From Actinomycetota bacterium (GTDB taxonomy: Bacteria; Actinomycetota; Actinomycetes; Nanopelagicales; Nanopelagicaceae): a stretch of 10,409 nt of DNA. The stretch is taken from the NCBI GenBank assembly GCA_002737595.1, contig NSHZ01000059.1, positions 1-10,409 of the forward strand, written 5' to 3'. Below, in pieces: positions 1-7,508 of this stretch (position 1 is the first letter of the stretch; every line of letters begins with the position of its first letter). The notes beneath the pieces were generated by a model, which saw only the letters and a program-made list of their open reading frames with translations, was not told where the DNA came from and ran no database searches. Position numbers and translations under genes: made by a program.

Positions 1-60
1 CACACCGACTAAATAGAGCGCGTCCGCGAGCGCTTCGGCTTGCAAAGTTGAGTCGTTCAT
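1..60 (-). CDS. menD: SEPHCHC synthase MenD, N-terminal fragment (cut by window edge)
   Basis: Only the first 20 codons are visible, beginning at an ATG at 60-58 and giving [20 protein letters not shown]. That resembles the opening of the thiamine-diphosphate enzyme 2-succinyl-5-enolpyruvyl-6-hydroxy-3-cyclohexene-1-carboxylate synthase, whose N-terminus is typically a short polar start followed by an alanine/leucine-rich helix ending in GV. MenD joins isochorismate and 2-oxoglutarate two steps before the MenC reaction. The ATG overlaps the menC TGA as ATGA, and a GGAG ribosome binding site lies 5 nt upstream inside menC. The identification rests mostly on being third in a menB-menC run, because the visible peptide holds no catalytic motif. 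Confidence 0.75.
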   Translation of the reverse strand, partial: MNDSTLQAEALADALYLVGV

Positions 61-1037
61 CGACTCTCCAAAAACTCAAAAGTCATCGCGAGGCGATGCT
101 GCCACCATTCGATCCGATCGGAAGGCGCCGCCCAGCGATCAAGGAGTTCAAGTGAGGGTGCCACATCTCGAAGCGAAATCGCGCCATCTTCAGCTACCAG
201 CGAATGGGAAATCACATCCCCGCCGAGAAGGTCGACGGTTCCTAACCCGCAAGCTCCGAGCAGGTTCGGAAGAGCGGCGGCTAACGCAAGACCAGCGCGT
301 ATACCGATACTCGTTTCAAGCGCACTGGAAACCACGATCGGCATATCGAGTTCTTTCGCAATATGCAGGGCGTTCTTCACTCCCCCCATCGGGGCCACTT
401 TAAGAATTGCCACATCAGCAATATCGGAGAGGTCGCGCGTGTATCCCTCTTTACGAATTCCTTCGTCAATAGCTAACGGCACCGGCACTGAAAGCTTTTC
501 GTGCACCTGTGAGATTTCGCGAACGGTTGCACATGGTTGCTCGACGTATTCAAGAGTATTACCCAGAACTTCGTAAAACGCGCTGATCTGCTTCAATGCT
601 TCGTCAACGCTCCACGAGCCATTGGCGTCAATTCGAATCTTGCCAGAGTCACCAAGCGCCCGTTCAATCTCGATGAGTCGAGCAGTGTCTAGCGAAGAGT
701 GCGCCCCAGCAACCTTGATCTTGGCGGTACGACAACCTTGGAAGAAGTTGAGTGCTGCTACTGCTTCCTCTGGCGTTCCATCAGGGATGGTGGCATTAAT
801 CTCAATTGAATCGCGCTTTGGCGGTGGCCAACCAACAAAGGCGGATTCAATCCCCGCCGCTAACCATCTGCTCGATTCTTCAACGCCATATTCCACAAAG
901 GGCGAAAACTCTCCCCACCCATAAGGGCCTTCGAATAGAACTACTTCACGAGTCGTAATCCCCCGGAACTTCTGTTTCAGCGGTATCGCTACAACGCGAA
1001 GTGACTCAGAGAGCTCAGCACGTGATGGAAGGCTCAC
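57..1037 (-). CDS. menC: o-Succinylbenzoate synthase MenC
   Basis: MenC dehydrates SHCHC to 2-succinylbenzoate in cytosolic menaquinone synthesis. The 326-residue protein is an enolase-superfamily barrel. Expected active-site residues are visible in order: the KxK pair K106-I-K108 in TAKIKVAG, metal ligands D137 (RIDANGSW), E166 (YVEQPC) and D191 (AIDEG), and the second-face lysine K213 (ILKVAPMGG). Length is normal for actinobacterial MenC. The start is a GTG at 1037-1035 whose last two bases begin the menB TGA stop (GTGA), and the gene's own TGA overlaps the menD ATG (ATGA), so it is the middle gene of a coupled trio. There is no convincing ribosome binding site before the GTG, which fits reinitiation after menB. 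N-acylamino-acid racemase belongs to the same superfamily, but the operon makes MenC by far the best call. Confidence 0.95.
   Translation of the reverse strand: MSLPSRAELSESLRVVAIPLKQKFRGITTREVVLFEGPYGWGEFSPFVEYGVEESSRWLAAGIESAFVGWPPPKRDSIEINATIPDGTPEEAVAALNFFQGCRTAKIKVAGAHSSLDTARLIEIERALGDSGKIRIDANGSWSVDEALKQISAFYEVLGNTLEYVEQPCATVREISQVHEKLSVPVPLAIDEGIRKEGYTRDLSDIADVAILKVAPMGGVKNALHIAKELDMPIVVSSALETSIGIRAGLALAAALPNLLGACGLGTVDLLGGDVISHSLVAEDGAISLRDVAPSLELLDRWAAPSDRIEWWQHRLAMTFEFLESR
66..69 (-). promoter_or_regulatory. Ribosome binding site of menD inside menC
   Basis: GGAG on the minus strand, 5 nt before the ATG at 60, lies in the final codons of menC and supports the ATGA-overlapping start of menD. 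Confidence 0.55.
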
Positions 1038-1903
1038 GGACGTCGAGGGAAGCGATCAAATCGTGGCTCGCGCTTTTCTTTATATGCATCGCGACCCTCT
1101 TGCCCTTCTTCAGTTAAGTAGAAGAGCAACGTGGCATCACCGGCTAATTGTTGAATACCGGCCAAACCATCGTCTGCGGCATTCATCGAAGCCTTAAGGA
1201 GACGAAGTGCCATAGGAGAGTGCTGCAACATTTCACGTGCCCACTGCACCGTCTCAGCTTCTAACTCCGCAAGTGGCACGACGGTGTTGATAAGACCCAT
1301 ATCTAGGGCCTCTTGGGCATCGTATTGGCGACAGAGGAACCAAATCTCTCGAGCTTTTTTCTGTCCTACGTGGCGGGCAAGTAATCCGGATCCATATCCA
1401 CCATCAAAGGAACCAACCATCGGACCCGTTTGTCCAAACTTCGCGTTATCTGCCGCGATGGTGAGGTCACAGACCACATGGAGCACGTGGCCGCCGCCAA
1501 TAACCCACCCCGCGACCATCGCTACAACTGGCTTGGGTGTGCGACGTATCTGTATTTGTAGATCAAGAACGTTGAGTCGACCTACGCCCTTCTTGGAGAG
1601 TTTGTCTTCCCCCAGGTATCCATCGTTTCCGCGAATCCGGATATCGCCACCCGAGCAGAAAGCTTCGTCTCCGGCACCTGTGAAGATGATCACTCCAACA
1701 GAATCGTCATCACGAGCCATATTGAAGGCTTCGGCAAGTTCGAAGAGGGTTTGGGGCCGGAATGCGTTATGCACCTCGGGACGATTGATCGTAATTTTCG
1801 CCATGCCCTCGGCCACTTCATAGGTGATATCGGTGAAATCTCCTTCATGGACCCAAGAAGGAATTTCACGGCTCACGCTGGTGGGCTTAATTGGCTTACT
1901 CAC
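1034..1903 (-). CDS. menB: 1,4-Dihydroxy-2-naphthoyl-CoA synthase MenB
   Basis: MenB is a crotonase-fold enzyme that closes the second ring of menaquinone by Claisen condensation of o-succinylbenzoyl-CoA. With the GTG start at 1903 it has 289 residues. Diagnostic stretches are SGGDIRIRG (84-92), [25 protein letters not shown] (136-160), VGSFDGGYG (163-171), [12 protein letters not shown] (185-196) and the tail [16 protein letters not shown]165 and D167 match E. coli S161 and D163, and Y262 matches Y258. Q158, G160 and W188 match the bicarbonate-binding type I set (E. coli Q154, G156, W184), unlike the mycobacterial Asp type. The frame is open as far as 1972, but that longer start would overlap the divergent menE. 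The 1903 GTG is chosen because TAGGCT lies 7 nt before it, giving a leaderless start. It overlaps menC by GTGA. Confidence 0.96.
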   Translation of the reverse strand: MSKPIKPTSVSREIPSWVHEGDFTDITYEVAEGMAKITINRPEVHNAFRPQTLFELAEAFNMARDDDSVGVIIFTGAGDEAFCSGGDIRIRGNDGYLGEDKLSKKGVGRLNVLDLQIQIRRTPKPVVAMVAGWVIGGGHVLHVVCDLTIAADNAKFGQTGPMVGSFDGGYGSGLLARHVGQKKAREIWFLCRQYDAQEALDMGLINTVVPLAELEAETVQWAREMLQHSPMALRLLKASMNAADDGLAGIQQLAGDATLLFYLTEEGQEGRDAYKEKREPRFDRFPRRP

Positions 1904-1909
1904 GAGAGA

Positions 1910-1916
1910 TAGCCTA
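1910..1916. promoter_or_regulatory. Shared near-symmetric -10 element for divergent menB and menE
   Basis: The 7-bp sequence TAGCCTA reads TAGCCT (1910-1915) on the plus strand, ending 6 nt before the menE GTG, and TAGGCT (1916-1911) on the minus strand, ending 7 nt before the menB GTG. Both fit TANNNT at the distance expected if transcription starts on the start codon. No good -35 hexamer is visible in either direction. Since the two promoters overlap almost completely, polymerase cannot sit on both at once. Confidence 0.68.
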
Positions 1917-1921
1917 GAGCC

Positions 1922-2992
1922 GTGAGTGCCAAGCCGTCTCTTCGGGAAGTTGTGATCTTCGCGCCAAACCAACTCGCCGAGATCACCGCTGCGCTCAAAT
2001 CTGCCCTCTTTTCTGCCGGCCCCCCATTACTGGTTCTGGAAAAGACGAATTGGCCAGCTAATCGCCCGCACGTCCCCAGCGAGGTGGCATTAGTAGTGGC
2101 CACCAGCGGTAGCTCAGGAAGTGCTAAATATGTTTTGCATAGCGCAAAGACCTTGCTCGCCAGCGCTCGGGCTACCCACGCCGCTCTATCTGCGAAACCC
2201 GGTGAGCGCTGGGGCCTGCGCTTATCACTCACCCACATCGCCGGCCTCATGGTGATCGTTCGTTCGTTACTCCTTCAATCGAATCTTTCCGATGACGGGG
2301 AGTATCAGGCCGTCGTACCTACACAACTTTTTCGCGCGCTTCAAGGTGATGAATCACTGGTTGCTCTCATAAATGCTAAAGCGGTTCTGGTGGGTGGTGG
2401 GCCGAGTGAAAGAAAATTAATTGAAGAAGCACGAGCTGCTGGGATTAATGTAATTACTACTTACGGAATGAGTGAGACGGCAGGAGGTTGTGTTTACAAT
2501 GGCACACCACTGCCTGGCGTGACGATACTCATTGATAGCGCGCAGCAAATATTTATCAGCGGGCCGCAAATTGCGCTTGGATATCTAGACGATTCGAGCG
2601 CATTTCAAGATGGCGGCTTTCTCACCCAAGATATCGGCCGATGGGAAGATGACGGACGACTCGAAATCCTTGGTCGTGCTGATGAAGTAGTGATTTCTGG
2701 TGGCGAGAAGATTCTGCTTGGCGCAATCGAAGCGCGAATTAGATCACTGACTGGTGTTTTGGATGTGCACTTATTCACTCGTAAAAGTGCGGAATGGGGT
2801 GAAGAAGTTGTCTGTGCTGTAGTGGGAAGTAACTCGATTACACTCAGTTCGATACGTGATCATGTCGCGGAAATCTTCCCTCGATCATCAGCTCCGCGTG
2901 CACTAATTCTCCTTGCTGAAATGCCCTTACGTGGAATTGGCAAACCAGATCGCGATACCCTCAGGGACCTACCAATGACCGAAGAGATTTAG
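1922..2992 (+). CDS. menE: o-Succinylbenzoate-CoA ligase MenE (short form)
   Basis: MenE adenylates o-succinylbenzoate and transfers it to CoA, making the substrate of MenB. The 356-residue protein belongs to the ANL adenylating family. Visible core motifs are the P-loop TSGSSGSAK (61-69), A5 YGMSET (181-186), the A7 aspartate in TQDIGRW (D237), [14 protein letters not shown] (251-264) in the hinge region, and the A10 lysine K341 in GIGKPDR. The P-loop begins near residue 60, rather than well over 100 as in long bacterial MenE, so the N-terminal subdomain is shortened; this is the usual actinobacterial form and not damage. The start is GTG at 1922, with TAGCCT 6 nt upstream and no ribosome binding site, consistent with leaderless translation. 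It is divergent from menB and followed 9 nt later by menA. Confidence 0.94.
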   Translation: MSAKPSLREVVIFAPNQLAEITAALKSALFSAGPPLLVLEKTNWPANRPHVPSEVALVVATSGSSGSAKYVLHSAKTLLASARATHAALSAKPGERWGLRLSLTHIAGLMVIVRSLLLQSNLSDDGEYQAVVPTQLFRALQGDESLVALINAKAVLVGGGPSERKLIEEARAAGINVITTYGMSETAGGCVYNGTPLPGVTILIDSAQQIFISGPQIALGYLDDSSAFQDGGFLTQDIGRWEDDGRLEILGRADEVVISGGEKILLGAIEARIRSLTGVLDVHLFTRKSAEWGEEVVCAVVGSNSITLSSIRDHVAEIFPRSSAPRALILLAEMPLRGIGKPDRDTLRDLPMTEEI

Positions 2993-3001
2993 GATCTGAA
3001 A
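2990..3001 (+). promoter_or_regulatory. Ribosome binding site or internal leaderless -10 for menA
   Basis: TAGGAT (2990-2995) overlaps the menE stop codon TAG and ends 6 nt before the menA ATG. AGGAT at 2991-2995 is also a fair Shine-Dalgarno match at 6-nt spacing. The two readings cannot be separated by sequence; cotranscription with menE favours the ribosome binding site. Confidence 0.5.
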
Positions 3002-3868
3002 ATGTCACAAGCAAAACTTTGGATTCTAGGCTCACGACCACGCACATTGCCAGCAGCTATTGCTCCTGTACTAGTGGGAACTGGCGCAGCTGCGCCATTC
3101 GTCCTGCCCGGTCGCGCACTTTTAGCTCTCATGGTTGCACTCTCATTTCAAATCGGTGTCAATTTTGCAAACGATTACAGCGACGGAATCCGAGGAAGTG
3201 ACAGCAAGCGAGTCGGGCCCCTACGGCTAGTGGGTAGTGGCCAAGTTTCCGCTACACATGTGCGCAACATCGCATTTCTCTTCTTCTTCATTGGCGCACT
3301 TGCTGGTCTCTGGCTCGCCTTGCTCACCACCCCATGGCTCATTCTTATTGGTGCCATTTCAATCCTTGCAGCGTGGGGCTATACCGGTGGCAAGAAGCCT
3401 TACGGTTACCACGGTTGGGGCGAAGTCAGCGTTTTTATCTTTTTCGGATTTGTGGCAGTAGTTGGCACCTATTACGTACAAACTGAGCGCGTGAACCTCA
3501 TCAGTTTTATCGCCGCAATTCCAATGGGAAGCCTGGCTTGTGCGCTCCTGCTCACCAATAACCTGCGTGACCTGCCGCGCGATGCCCAGGTTGGAAAAGA
3601 GACTTTGGCGGTGAGGCTTGGAGATCAAAAAACGAGAAGCCTCTATCAAATTGCGCTCTTCGTCTCTTTCCTTTCCATTGCCCTCCTGGCCGGATGGCGC
3701 GCAGGGGCGGTCCTTGCGCTCACGTCTGGAATCTTTGTCATTGAACCTTTGAAGGCGATCAGGGCGGGAGCGAAAGGCATGGACCTCTTGCCAGTTCTTG
3801 CGGCTACGGGCAAGACGCAACTCGCCTTTTCGATCTTTCTCGCCTTTGGATTAGCGGTCAGTGCATAA
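3002..3868 (+). CDS. menA: 1,4-Dihydroxy-2-naphthoate polyprenyltransferase MenA
   Basis: MenA attaches the polyprenyl tail to 1,4-dihydroxy-2-naphthoate in the membrane, giving demethylmenaquinone. The 288-residue protein is a UbiA-family prenyltransferase with about eight or nine hydrophobic segments. Both Asp-rich diphosphate/magnesium motifs are present: NDYSDGIRGSD (57-67) and NNLRDLPRDAQVGKETLAVRLG (starting at 186, with D190 and D194). The N-terminal ILGSRPRTLPAAIAPVLVG is typical of MenA rather than of heme O synthase or UbiA proper. The ATG at 3002 lies 9 nt after the menE stop. The bases between can be read either as a ribosome binding site (AGGAT, 6 nt before ATG) or as a -10 box (TAGGAT, 6 nt before ATG). 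It is probably cotranscribed with menE, possibly with extra internal initiation. Confidence 0.95.
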   Translation: MSQAKLWILGSRPRTLPAAIAPVLVGTGAAAPFVLPGRALLALMVALSFQIGVNFANDYSDGIRGSDSKRVGPLRLVGSGQVSATHVRNIAFLFFFIGALAGLWLALLTTPWLILIGAISILAAWGYTGGKKPYGYHGWGEVSVFIFFGFVAVVGTYYVQTERVNLISFIAAIPMGSLACALLLTNNLRDLPRDAQVGKETLAVRLGDQKTRSLYQIALFVSFLSIALLAGWRAGAVLALTSGIFVIEPLKAIRAGAKGMDLLPVLAATGKTQLAFSIFLAFGLAVSA

Positions 3869-3873
3869 TTTCG

Positions 3874-3879
3874 TAAGAT
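3874..3879 (+). promoter_or_regulatory. Leaderless -10 element for the PLDc_N gene
   Basis: TAAGAT ends 6 nt before the ATG at 3886, and the intervening AAGAAC is no ribosome binding site. It supports the small gene as a separately expressed unit. A TTAGCG 17 nt upstream is only a weak -35 candidate. Confidence 0.55.
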
Positions 3880-3885
3880 AAGAAC

Positions 3886-4131
3886 ATGTTACGAGTCCTG
3901 CCTATCTTCTTATCGCTTGGATTGACTATTTTTGCATTGCTCAATTGCGCCCAAAGTGACCAGGAGAAGATTCGTAACCTTCCCAAGTGGGCATGGCTCG
4001 TCCTAATCGTTGTCTTCCAACTTGTCGGGTCGATTGCCTGGTTCATTGCCGGGAAGCCACGTCAATTGCGCACTCGCCGTCCGCGAATTCTCCCACCGGA
4101 TGACAATCCCGACTTCTTAGGATCTCTTTAA
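3886..4131 (+). CDS. Small PLDc_N-domain membrane protein
   Basis: This 81-residue protein has two membrane segments (about 3-20 and 36-55) with NCAQSDQEKIRNLPKWAWL between them, followed by GSIAWFIAGKPR, a basic linker and the tail PDDNPDFLGSL. That arrangement matches the PLD nuclease N-terminal domain (PLDc_N, as found at the start of cardiolipin synthases) in the stand-alone actinobacterial version, which often sits near menA. No phospholipase HKD motif is present, so it is not a phospholipase itself, and its function is unknown; a membrane-associated accessory role is a guess. A TAAGAT box ends 6 nt before the ATG, giving it its own apparent leaderless promoter 5 bp after the menA stop. 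It converges on the aldolase gene with 1 bp between the stop codons. Confidence 0.87.
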   Translation: MLRVLPIFLSLGLTIFALLNCAQSDQEKIRNLPKWAWLVLIVVFQLVGSIAWFIAGKPRQLRTRRPRILPPDDNPDFLGSL

Positions 4132-4132
4132 G

Positions 4133-5020
4133 TTATTTGATTGAAGCGTCGTAAATTGATTGCACTGCAGAATTAAGTGACGCATCAAATTCCGCATCGC
4201 TCTGTTGCGCAGAAAGACCCTCCGTTAGTGCACGTGAGAAACTTGCAATTACTCCGGCATTATTTGCCAGCATCTCGTTTGCGAGCTCTCGGGCGTATCC
4301 ACCAGAGAGTGCAACAACGCGAACTACTCGCGCATGGTTTATAAGTGACGAATAGAAGCCAGCAAGATCTGGAAGCGTGAGCTTAAGAATAACTTCTTGG
4401 TCCGCACCGAGCGCTTCAAGGTGAACCAAAATCTCTTGACGCAGAATTGACTCTGCTTTGGCCTTATCCGGGCAGTTGATATCAACCTCAGGTTCGATTA
4501 TCGGAACTAATCCACCAGACCGGATTTGGGCACCGAAAGCGAACTGCTGCGTGACAATCGCCTTGATTCCCGCTTCGTCAGCTTGCTTGATTACTGAACG
4601 CATCTTGGTTCCAAAAACTCCGTGCAAAAGTGCACTCTTAATCCTGGCATCAAGTTCAGGAATGGGCTTCATAAGCTGAACGCCATTTTCTTCGACAGCT
4701 AATCCATTATCAACTTTGAGGAAGGCAACGATGCCCTTTTTCTGCCAGAGAAATTCAGCAGTTCCAATTCCATCGATCTTTCGATCCATGGTCATCTCAA
4801 AGAGAATGACTCCGATCACGCGAGAAGAGTTAAGTGACGGACTCTTGATAATGCGGGTGCGCATCTCATGAACCCGATCAAACATTTCAGAATCATTTGA
4901 ATACGAGTTCTCATCGAGGCCATAAAGGCTCAGCGCTTTCGGTGTACTGCCACCGCTTTGATCTAATGCTCCAATGAAGCCCTTGCCAGATTTCATCTGA
5001 TCAAATTGCGCTGAGTCCAT
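4133..5020 (-). CDS. fda: Fructose-bisphosphate aldolase, class I
   Basis: This cytosolic glycolytic/gluconeogenic enzyme splits fructose 1,6-bisphosphate into two triose phosphates through a lysine Schiff base, without a metal. The 295 residues show the small bacterial class I pattern: GALDQSGGSTPKAL (17-30), FLKVDNGL (100-107), PIIEPEVDI (173-181) with E176, VILKLTLP (210-217) with the expected Schiff-base K213, LSGGYARELAN (238-248) and ASFSRALTEGL (259-269). Length is as expected for the Staphylococcus Fda type. The ATG at 5020 has an AGGGGA ribosome binding site 5 nt upstream, so unlike several neighbours this gene has a conventional 5' leader. It has no pathway link to the flanking menaquinone and cytochrome modules. 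No terminator is visible at its end, which abuts the convergent PLDc_N gene. Confidence 0.95.
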   Translation of the reverse strand: MDSAQFDQMKSGKGFIGALDQSGGSTPKALSLYGLDENSYSNDSEMFDRVHEMRTRIIKSPSLNSSRVIGVILFEMTMDRKIDGIGTAEFLWQKKGIVAFLKVDNGLAVEENGVQLMKPIPELDARIKSALLHGVFGTKMRSVIKQADEAGIKAIVTQQFAFGAQIRSGGLVPIIEPEVDINCPDKAKAESILRQEILVHLEALGADQEVILKLTLPDLAGFYSSLINHARVVRVVALSGGYARELANEMLANNAGVIASFSRALTEGLSAQQSDAEFDASLNSAVQSIYDASIK

Positions 5021-5025
5021 TTGTA

Positions 5026-5031
5026 TCCCCT
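5026..5031 (-). promoter_or_regulatory. Ribosome binding site of fda
   Basis: AGGGGA on the minus strand, 5 nt before the ATG at 5020, fixes the start of the aldolase and marks it as a message with a conventional leader, unlike several neighbours. Confidence 0.6.
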
Positions 5032-5048
5032 ATTTTTGCCGTCCATTT

Positions 5049-5054
5049 ACTCTA
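5049..5054 (-). promoter_or_regulatory. Putative -10 element for fda
   Basis: TAGAGT on the minus strand lies 28 nt before the fda ATG. A start about 7 nt downstream would give a leader of roughly 20-25 nt that includes the AGGGGA site. No -35 consensus is seen at 17 nt spacing. The same bases read TACTCT on the plus strand at 5048-5053. Confidence 0.45.
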
Positions 5055-5088
5055 CTTCGAAGAGGGGAAAGCTGGTGCAGATCTTGAT

Positions 5089-6003
5089 CTAGAGTCCAGA
5101 ATATGTATGTTTTCCACTGCCCCATACGTTGACATATACATAATTGAAGAGGAATGAGGAGCCCGCCAAGAGGCAGAGCCAGGCTGCTCGACGTCCTTTC
5201 CAGCCCGCGGTGGCGCGCGCGTGCAGATAGGCCGCGTAGGCGACCCACGTAATGAAAGCCCAGGTCTCCTTCGGGTCCCAACCCCAGTATCGTCCCCAAG
5301 CAGATTCTGCCCAGATAGCGCCCGCGATGACGGAGAAGGTCCAGAGCGGAAAGACGAATGCCACCAACCGGTAACAGAGTCGATCAAGAGCATCGAGGGA
5401 TGGAATCTTGAGAGCCCATGCCGGACGTGGACCACGAGACTCCACACGATCCAGATAGAGATAGGCGCCAGCTACCGCGTTTGCAAGCAAGAATACGCCG
5501 CCCGAAATCACCGCAGCGGAAACGTGGATCACCAACCACGTTGATTTCAAGGCCGGTACAAGTGGCGCGCTGGGGACATAGAGCAGAGTGATTGCACTTC
5601 CCAACGTCACTAAAACCGCGAAGGTGACTACTAACGTAAGCCAACGAAGTGAATGGCGCCGAAGTAAAAGAAGGAACATTCCGGTGACGGCCACTGAACC
5701 AGTCGTAGAAAACTCGTACATATTTCCCCACGGGACGCGTTGGGCAGAGATACCGCGTGCGATGACGCCGACCAAATGAAGAAGAAATGCCAGAGATGTG
5801 AGCGCGATGGCAATCCGGCCCCAACGCTCGCTCTTTGTGTCGTCAACACGTGGGCCACTTTCTCCCGAGGGAGCGACGAGAACTTTTGCGCCTTTCACGT
5901 TGATTGCCACTTCGAGAGCGGCCGAGAGCATGGCGAGCGTGTACACAATCATCGCTGCATAAAGCAAGTAATTGCTTGAGTAGGCCCAATTAGTACTTGT
6001 CAC
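5089..6003 (-). CDS. ccsB: Cytochrome c biogenesis protein CcsB (CcsA/CcmC-type heme handler)
   Basis: CcsB works with ResB in System II cytochrome c synthesis, bringing heme across the membrane and linking it to apocytochrome CXXCH motifs on the outer face. The 304-residue protein has about eight membrane segments and the family's tryptophan-rich WWD signature, WAESAWGRYWGWDPKETW (231-248). Conserved-looking histidines that could ligate heme are H76, H160, H261 and H299. A soluble loop of about 25 residues (35-60) follows the first segment. Start is GTG at 6003, overlapping the resB TGA as GTGA, with a strong AAGGGAG ribosome binding site 7 nt upstream inside resB. It is the last gene of the five-gene run. 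No hairpin terminator is apparent in the 68 bp before the aldolase start. Confidence 0.95.
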   Translation of the reverse strand: MTSTNWAYSSNYLLYAAMIVYTLAMLSAALEVAINVKGAKVLVAPSGESGPRVDDTKSERWGRIAIALTSLAFLLHLVGVIARGISAQRVPWGNMYEFSTTGSVAVTGMFLLLLRRHSLRWLTLVVTFAVLVTLGSAITLLYVPSAPLVPALKSTWLVIHVSAAVISGGVFLLANAVAGAYLYLDRVESRGPRPAWALKIPSLDALDRLCYRLVAFVFPLWTFSVIAGAIWAESAWGRYWGWDPKETWAFITWVAYAAYLHARATAGWKGRRAAWLCLLAGSSFLFNYVYVNVWGSGKHTYSGL

Positions 6004-7508
6004 CGAACTTCTCCCTTAGCGGTAAGCGCACTCCAGAAATCGTTCATCTCTGCTTCAAATCCCTCGTACTCCTGGCGGGTTAAACCAGCTATAGATAGAA
6101 CCGTAGCGCCATCTTCGTCCCGGCGCGCACGCACCCAGAGGCGGCGACGCTTCACAAAGAGAGTTGCCAAGAGCCCCAAAATCGCAAGCACGCTGCCAAC
6201 AAGCGCTACTTCCTTCCCAGGGTCGCGCACTACCTGCAGATTCACCCAACGTACCCATCCCTGGAAAGTGATGGAGCCCACGCCCTCGGGAAGCGTCCAA
6301 CTTTCGCCAACTGCGAGTTGCTTGAGGCCAATTCGAGTCATCTTGGTGGTGTCGAGTCGATAGATCGATTGTGGCATGCCCTTATCCAAACCAAGATCAC
6401 CCGTCCATGCCGAAAGCAGCAATCTAGGTTCGACCGCGTCTGGAAATGTAGAGAAACCGCCGCGGACTTTGTCCATCGTGGCCGTCGGAAGAAAAGTTCC
6501 GACAAAACCCAATTGGGTAGGGGTTGCATCTGGAAGTTTGATGGCTCCAGTGGAAGTGAGGTTGGTATCTTGTGGAAGAAATACCACAGGTCCATTCATC
6601 ACTATGTTTCCAGCGCCATCTTTCACGGTTACTACAGGTGAATATCCGTTAGCTTGTAAATAAATATTTGTCGAACCAAAACGTAATGGGTGATTGACTT
6701 CAATGAGCTCTCGCTTAGGCGCTCCATCCGATTCGCGAGCAGTCACGTAGAGTTTGTAATCGATTGGCGCGCCAGTTGCTAAATCATATGTGGGCACAAA
6801 CCGATCTATCTTAAGAGTAAATGGTGCCAGCTTTCGCAGGTCGAACTTGCTTCCATTGGTGAGGTTGTCATAAGAGGTAGCACTATTCGTGAAAGTGTCA
6901 CCTTCAACAACTATTGTTTCGCCTTTTGATCCATATCCAGCTGCAACCCCCATCGCCACCAAGAAGAGGATAAGTGAAAGATGAAAAAGTACGTTCCCAC
7001 TCTCGCGTAAATACCCTTTCTCAGCCGATACGGAATCACTTTCTCGTTCCCAGCGAAAGTGATGCTTCTTGAGCCATTCTTGCGCACGATCAAGGACTTC
7101 ATCCGGTTGCGCCGCGCTTTCAGCACTCCTTGGGAATGTGAGGCGATCAAGATTTTGCGGTGTCTTCGGCGGCCTTGCAGAAAGGGCTCGAATGTGGATG
7201 AGCATGCGTGGAATGACGCATCCGATCAGCGAAATGAAGAGCAGGATGTATATGGCGCTAAACCACGGTGATCCATATACGTTGAAAAGGCTCAATCTTT
7301 CGAGCCACTTTGCTGCGCCCTCATGTTTAAGGACATATTCGTTCACGGCTATCGGGTTTTGATTCCGCTGTGGAAGCAGAGAACCAGGGATCGAAGCTAC
7401 AGCTAACAACATAAGGAGGATGAGTGCAGTCTTCATACTTGTAAGTTGGCGCCAGAACCATCTCAATCCGCCGACACCACCCAAATCAGCTGGCGTAATC
7501 TCACTCAT
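6000..7508 (-). CDS. resB: Cytochrome c biogenesis protein ResB
   Basis: ResB is the partner of CcsB in the System II cytochrome c synthase. The 502-residue protein has membrane segments at about 27-46, 83-105 and 172-192, then a large extracytoplasmic domain (about 195-430), a final membrane segment (about 433-453) and a cytoplasmic tail rich in basic then acidic residues. The opening WFWRQLTSMKTALILLMLLAVASIPGSLLPQR is characteristic of the family. H176 in SGNVLFHLSLILFL is the expected transmembrane heme-ligand position. The ATG at 7508 shares one base with the ccdA stop (TGATG), and the TGA stop overlaps ccsB by GTGA. No strong ribosome binding site precedes the ATG, suggesting coupling to ccdA. 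Length and topology agree with actinobacterial ResB. Confidence 0.94.
   Translation of the reverse strand: MSEITPADLGGVGGLRWFWRQLTSMKTALILLMLLAVASIPGSLLPQRNQNPIAVNEYVLKHEGAAKWLERLSLFNVYGSPWFSAIYILLFISLIGCVIPRMLIHIRALSARPPKTPQNLDRLTFPRSAESAAQPDEVLDRAQEWLKKHHFRWERESDSVSAEKGYLRESGNVLFHLSLILFLVAMGVAAGYGSKGETIVVEGDTFTNSATSYDNLTNGSKFDLRKLAPFTLKIDRFVPTYDLATGAPIDYKLYVTARESDGAPKRELIEVNHPLRFGSTNIYLQANGYSPVVTVKDGAGNIVMNGPVVFLPQDTNLTSTGAIKLPDATPTQLGFVGTFLPTATMDKVRGGFSTFPDAVEPRLLLSAWTGDLGLDKGMPQSIYRLDTTKMTRIGLKQLAVGESWTLPEGVGSITFQGWVRWVNLQVVRDPGKEVALVGSVLAILGLLATLFVKRRRLWVRARRDEDGATVLSIAGLTRQEYEGFEAEMNDFWSALTAKGEVR
6011..6017 (-). promoter_or_regulatory. Ribosome binding site of ccsB inside resB
   Basis: AAGGGAG on the minus strand, 7 nt before the GTG at 6003, lies in the last codons of resB (encoding KGEVR). 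It is the clearest Shine-Dalgarno of the five-gene run and fixes the GTG start. Confidence 0.75.

Noticed and set aside
1284..1823. 179-codon open frame on the plus strand antisense to menB
   Set aside because: It is Pro/Ser/Arg-rich with no domain pattern and lies wholly inside a well-supported gene, so it is an antisense shadow.
1904..1972. N-terminal extension of menB to an ATG at 1972 (312 residues)
   Set aside because: The extra 23 residues would run through the divergent menE start and promoter and have no MenB-like sequence, while the GTG at 1903 has a correctly placed -10 box.
5021..5088. Terminator for the ccsB run in the gap before fda
   Set aside because: Only a tight CTTCGAAG palindrome with no usable loop and no following T-run is present.
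5052..5447. 131-codon minus-strand frame overlapping ccsB out of phase
   Set aside because: It lies mostly within ccsB, whose product has a clear WWD motif; the alternative product is low-complexity and unrecognisable.
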